From Methanomassiliicoccales archaeon (GTDB taxonomy: Archaea; Thermoplasmatota; Thermoplasmata; Methanomassiliicoccales; UBA472): 7,408 nt of DNA. Both the position numbers and the translations under genes were made by a program. The notes beneath the pieces were generated by a model that was given only the letters and a program-made list of their open reading frames with translations, was not told where the DNA came from and searched no databases. The stretch covers positions 1-7,408 of the forward strand of contig DUJZ01000171.1 in NCBI GenBank assembly GCA_013329565.1, read 5' to 3'. Shown here piece by piece: positions 5,226 through 7,408 of the stretch (its first letter is position 1; the number at the start of each line of letters is the position of its first letter).

Positions 5226-6146
5226 CTATCGCAGCAAAGACCGCGCCCTCTCCTCCACCATGCCCCAGTCGGGAATGGAGGTCAAAGAGCCTTGCGTTGA
5301 GATCGCGAAGGAAGCGGCGGAGCAGCCTAGTGCCCCGCATTCCATCCAGCTTTTTCCGCGATACAGCCCGGCATAGAAGCCGGCCCGGAAGGCGTCCCCA
5401 GCGCCGGTGGGGTCGACCACCTTGACCTTGGCCGCCGGAACGTCGAGCACCTCGTTCCTGCCGTATATCCTGGCCCCATGCCCGCCAAGGGTGTTGACGA
5501 TGACCTGCATTCCCCGGTAGCTGTCCAGAAGCTCCACCGGGCCCTCCTTGCCGGTGTAGCGCAGGGCGGTCGCCAGCTCGTTGCGGTTGCAGAACAGCAT
5601 GTCCGTGAACCCCAAGGCCTTCTGGAAGCGCTCGGCGTCCCACACGTGGTGTATCTCCTGCGCCGGGTCCAACCCCCGTCGCTTGCGCAGCAGATTGGGT
5701 TGCGCCAGCAGCCTCAGGTAGTAATCGGGAGAGCCGGTCATCAGATGGATCGCCAAAGCATCCTTGGCCCCCTTGACCTGGACGGGATAGGAGCTCATGT
5801 CGGCCATGGCCCCCTGGAACACGAATGCCACCTGGTCCTCCTTCTCGTCCGTGGCTATCCACACCGTGGGCGTCTCCTTACCATCCACCTCCACCATCTC
5901 GTCCAATATCACCCCTTTGGACTCCATCAGCTGTCTGAACTCTGGAGGGAGGTCCTTCCCCACGTACGAAATTAGGGCGGTCGGCACCCCGAGGGCGGAG
6001 GCCATGGTCGCCACGTTGGCGCCGGTGCCTCCGAAGAAGCTCTTCTTGCTGAGGACGTTGGAGGAGGTGTTCCGTTCCGGTAGCTCCTTTAGAGTCAGCA
6101 GGTGGTCGATGTTGGTGTGGCCGTACACGCAAAGGAAGGGCCTCAA
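5226..6146 (-). CDS. PfkB-family kinase, probable archaeal nucleoside kinase
   Basis: This 306-residue cytoplasmic enzyme belongs to the ribokinase/PfkB family. Visible motifs are YGHTNIDH near the N-terminus (substrate side), FFGGTGANVA (37-46, PfkB signature 1) and DPTGAGDAF near the C-terminus (signature 2), with catalytic Asp251 in the GAGD anion hole. The overall pattern, including PERNTSSN, ETPTVWIATDEKEDQVAF and LDPAQEI, recalls the Methanocaldococcus jannaschii nucleoside kinase (inosine, guanosine, cytidine) more than sugar kinases; this is from memory, not alignment. The start is taken as TTG 6146: GGAGG lies seven bases upstream and the TTG overlaps the ahcY stop in TTGA, so translation is probably coupled. 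Working with adenosylhomocysteinase, it could phosphorylate the released nucleoside and pull that reversible reaction forward. A sugar substrate cannot be excluded. Confidence 0.87.
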   Translation of the reverse strand: MRPFLCVYGHTNIDHLLTLKELPERNTSSNVLSKKSFFGGTGANVATMASALGVPTALISYVGKDLPPEFRQLMESKGVILDEMVEVDGKETPTVWIATDEKEDQVAFVFQGAMADMSSYPVQVKGAKDALAIHLMTGSPDYYLRLLAQPNLLRKRRGLDPAQEIHHVWDAERFQKALGFTDMLFCNRNELATALRYTGKEGPVELLDSYRGMQVIVNTLGGHGARIYGRNEVLDVPAAKVKVVDPTGAGDAFRAGFYAGLYRGKSWMECGALGCSAASFAISTQGSLTSIPDWGMVEERARSLLR

Positions 6147-7393
6147 TGGGTACCCTCCTGCCAGTCGCTGAGATACCTGACCTGCTCCGCGGAAAGCGTG
6201 TCTATCGACAGCCCCATGGTCCGGAGCTTGATGCTGGCGACCAGTTGGTCCATCCCCGCTGGTATCGGGTACACCTTGGCCTCCATCTTGGAATGGTTGC
6301 GGACCAGGTGCTCCAACGCCAACGCTTGAATGGAGAAGCTCATGTCCATGATCTCCACCGGGTGCCCTTGCCCCGCGGCCAGATTCATAAGGCGACCCTC
6401 GGCCACCAGGTACACCTTGCGCCCGTCCGGCAGATCGTAGCGTTCCACGTGCTCCCTCACTTTCTCCTTGTGGGAGGACATGGACTCCAAGGCCTTCTTG
6501 GACACCTCGTTGTCGAAGTGCCCCGCGTTGCCGAGAACGCATCCGTCCTTCATGGTACGGAAATGCTCCTGCCTGACCACGTCCTTGCAGCCAGTGACGG
6601 TGATGATTATGTCCGCCAGACCGGCCGCCTCGGCCATGGGCATGACCTGGAAACCGTCCAATCGCGCCTCTATCGCCCTTATCGGATCGACCTCGGTGAC
6701 AATGACGATCGCGCCAAGCCCCTTGGCCCGCATGGCCACGCCGCGACCGCACCAGCCGTAACCGGCTACGACCAGCATCTTTCCGGCGACCAGCAGGTTG
6801 GTGGCGTTCATGAACCCGTCGAATGTGCTCTGCCCCGTCCCGTAGCGGTTGTCGAACAGGTACTTCATCTTGGCGTCGTTGACGGCCATCACCGGGAAGT
6901 TGAGCTTGCCCTCGGCGGCCATGGCCTGCAGCCGTATCACCCCGGTGGTGGTCTCCTCGTTGCCCCCCTTCACCTCGTCCAGCTGCTCCCGCCGGGAGGT
7001 GTGGAGCATGGTTATGAGGTCCGCGCCATCGTCTATCACGAAATCAGGCCGCATATCCAGTACGGCGTTCAAGTTCTCGTAGTACTCCTTGCTGCTCTCG
7101 CCCTTCTTGGCGAAGACCTCTATGCCCCGCTCCTCCCTGAGAGCCAGAGCGACCGAGTCATCGGTGGACAGGGGGTTGCAGCTTGCCAACCGTACCTTGG
7201 CCCCGGCTCGGGCCAGAGTGACCGCCAACATGCCGGTCTTGGCCTCCACGTGCAGGGCCATGCCCACCTTCGTTCCTTTCAGGGAGCCTTCCTGGCGCAT
7301 CCTCTCCCCGACCTCCCTTATCACCGACATGTGAGCCTCCGCCCATCCCAGGCGGCGCGAGCCCTTCAACAGCAGTTCCTTGTCCATGTTCAT
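6143..7393 (-). CDS. ahcY: Adenosylhomocysteinase (archaeal short type)
   Basis: The enzyme splits S-adenosylhomocysteine, the by-product of methylation, into homocysteine and adenosine using bound NAD. Some methanogen homologues instead prefer S-inosylhomocysteine. The 416 residues include His48 (ALHVEAKTG), DDGAD (121-125), NEETTTGV with Glu147 (145-152), NDAKMKYLFDN with Lys177 and Asp181, the Rossmann loop GYGWCGRG (211-218) and GNAGHFDNEV; these match the catalytic and cofactor residues known in the human enzyme. It ends at YLSDWQEGTH and lacks the bacterial/eukaryotic tail ending in HYRY that reaches the partner's NAD site, as is usual for archaeal enzymes. ATG 7393 and ATG 7387 are both possible starts; GGAG lies three and nine bases upstream respectively, so the second is a little better spaced. 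The promoter lies outside the window. The kinase gene overlaps its stop. Confidence 0.95.
   Translation of the reverse strand: MNMDKELLLKGSRRLGWAEAHMSVIREVGERMRQEGSLKGTKVGMALHVEAKTGMLAVTLARAGAKVRLASCNPLSTDDSVALALREERGIEVFAKKGESSKEYYENLNAVLDMRPDFVIDDGADLITMLHTSRREQLDEVKGGNEETTTGVIRLQAMAAEGKLNFPVMAVNDAKMKYLFDNRYGTGQSTFDGFMNATNLLVAGKMLVVAGYGWCGRGVAMRAKGLGAIVIVTEVDPIRAIEARLDGFQVMPMAEAAGLADIIITVTGCKDVVRQEHFRTMKDGCVLGNAGHFDNEVSKKALESMSSHKEKVREHVERYDLPDGRKVYLVAEGRLMNLAAGQGHPVEIMDMSFSIQALALEHLVRNHSKMEAKVYPIPAGMDQLVASIKLRTMGLSIDTLSAEQVRYLSDWQEGTH
6154..6158 (-). promoter_or_regulatory. Shine-Dalgarno site that sets the kinase TTG start
   Basis: GGAGG lies on the minus strand inside the last codons of ahcY, seven bases before TTG 6146. 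No ATG or GTG is available at this position, so the site supports the rare TTG start and independent ribosome loading on the second gene of the pair. Confidence 0.65.
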
Positions 7394-7408
7394 CGCTCCG
7401 ATCGATCG

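Noticed and set aside
5176..6752. Long alternative minus-strand frames over the kinase and ahcY genes, including one joining an ahcY shadow to the kinase
   Set aside because: The part inside ahcY is low-complexity Gly/Arg/His-rich translation of GC-rich DNA in the wrong frame. Only the portion after 6146 has PfkB motifs, and the TTG with its ribosome site explains the true start.
7394..7408. Tandem GATC at the right edge as a repeat or assembly junction
   Set aside because: Two and a half short units at the window boundary are too little to call a repeat.
1..7408. Mobile element, CRISPR array, defence island or phage genes
   Set aside because: No transposase, integrase, terminal repeats, spaced direct repeats or defence-protein motifs were seen; gene content is core purine and methyl-cycle metabolism plus small membrane proteins.

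Overview
The window reads as part of an archaeal chromosome: GC-rich, compact, mostly on the minus strand. The strongest lineage clues are the GMP synthetase split into separate glutaminase (GuaAA) and ATP-pyrophosphatase (GuaAB) genes, a short archaeal-type adenosylhomocysteinase, a kinase resembling archaeal nucleoside kinases, a DUF131/TIGR00304 membrane protein, TATA-like boxes 20-27 bases ahead of several starts (leaderless transcripts), and Shine-Dalgarno sites (GGTGAT, GAGGTG) matching an archaeal 16S tail. A euryarchaeon of the Thermoplasmata/Methanomassiliicoccales type is my best guess, but no marker gene here proves it.

Layout, left to right. Positions 1-234 (-) hold the start of an unrecognised protein cut by the window edge. 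Positions 271-1237 (-) hold a DUF523 (TudS-like) plus DUF1722 gene broken by three single-base-scale frameshifts, although each piece keeps family motifs. A shared AT-rich promoter separates it from a DUF131 membrane protein (1290-1661, +), which converges on and overlaps a 72-residue helical protein (1644-1862, -); that small gene overlaps the end of guaAA (1850-2425, -). A 92-base divergent promoter region with direct and inverted repeats leads to a HAD-like protein (2518-3237, +). This meets the end of guaAB (3238-4185, -) with no gap, and guaAB is translationally coupled to purE (4185-4652, -). A hairpin terminator, whose T tract doubles as the purE TATA box, follows a 98-residue three-helix membrane protein (4726-5022, -). 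Then comes a 203-base gene-free stretch with several inverted repeats, and a coupled pair: a PfkB-family kinase (5226-6146, -) and adenosylhomocysteinase (6143-7393, -).

The theme is purine metabolism. PurE acts in de novo IMP synthesis and GuaAA/GuaAB convert XMP to GMP. Adenosylhomocysteinase releases a nucleoside (adenosine, or inosine if the substrate is S-inosylhomocysteine as in some methanogens), and the kinase translated from the same message could return it to the nucleotide pool. The HAD protein next to guaAA could act on nucleotides, but it lacks two standard acidic HAD residues. I did not find a wholly new system. The best leads are the kinase/hydrolase coupling, the triply frameshifted TudS-like gene, the structured 5023-5225 spacer, and the terminator/promoter overlap before purE.
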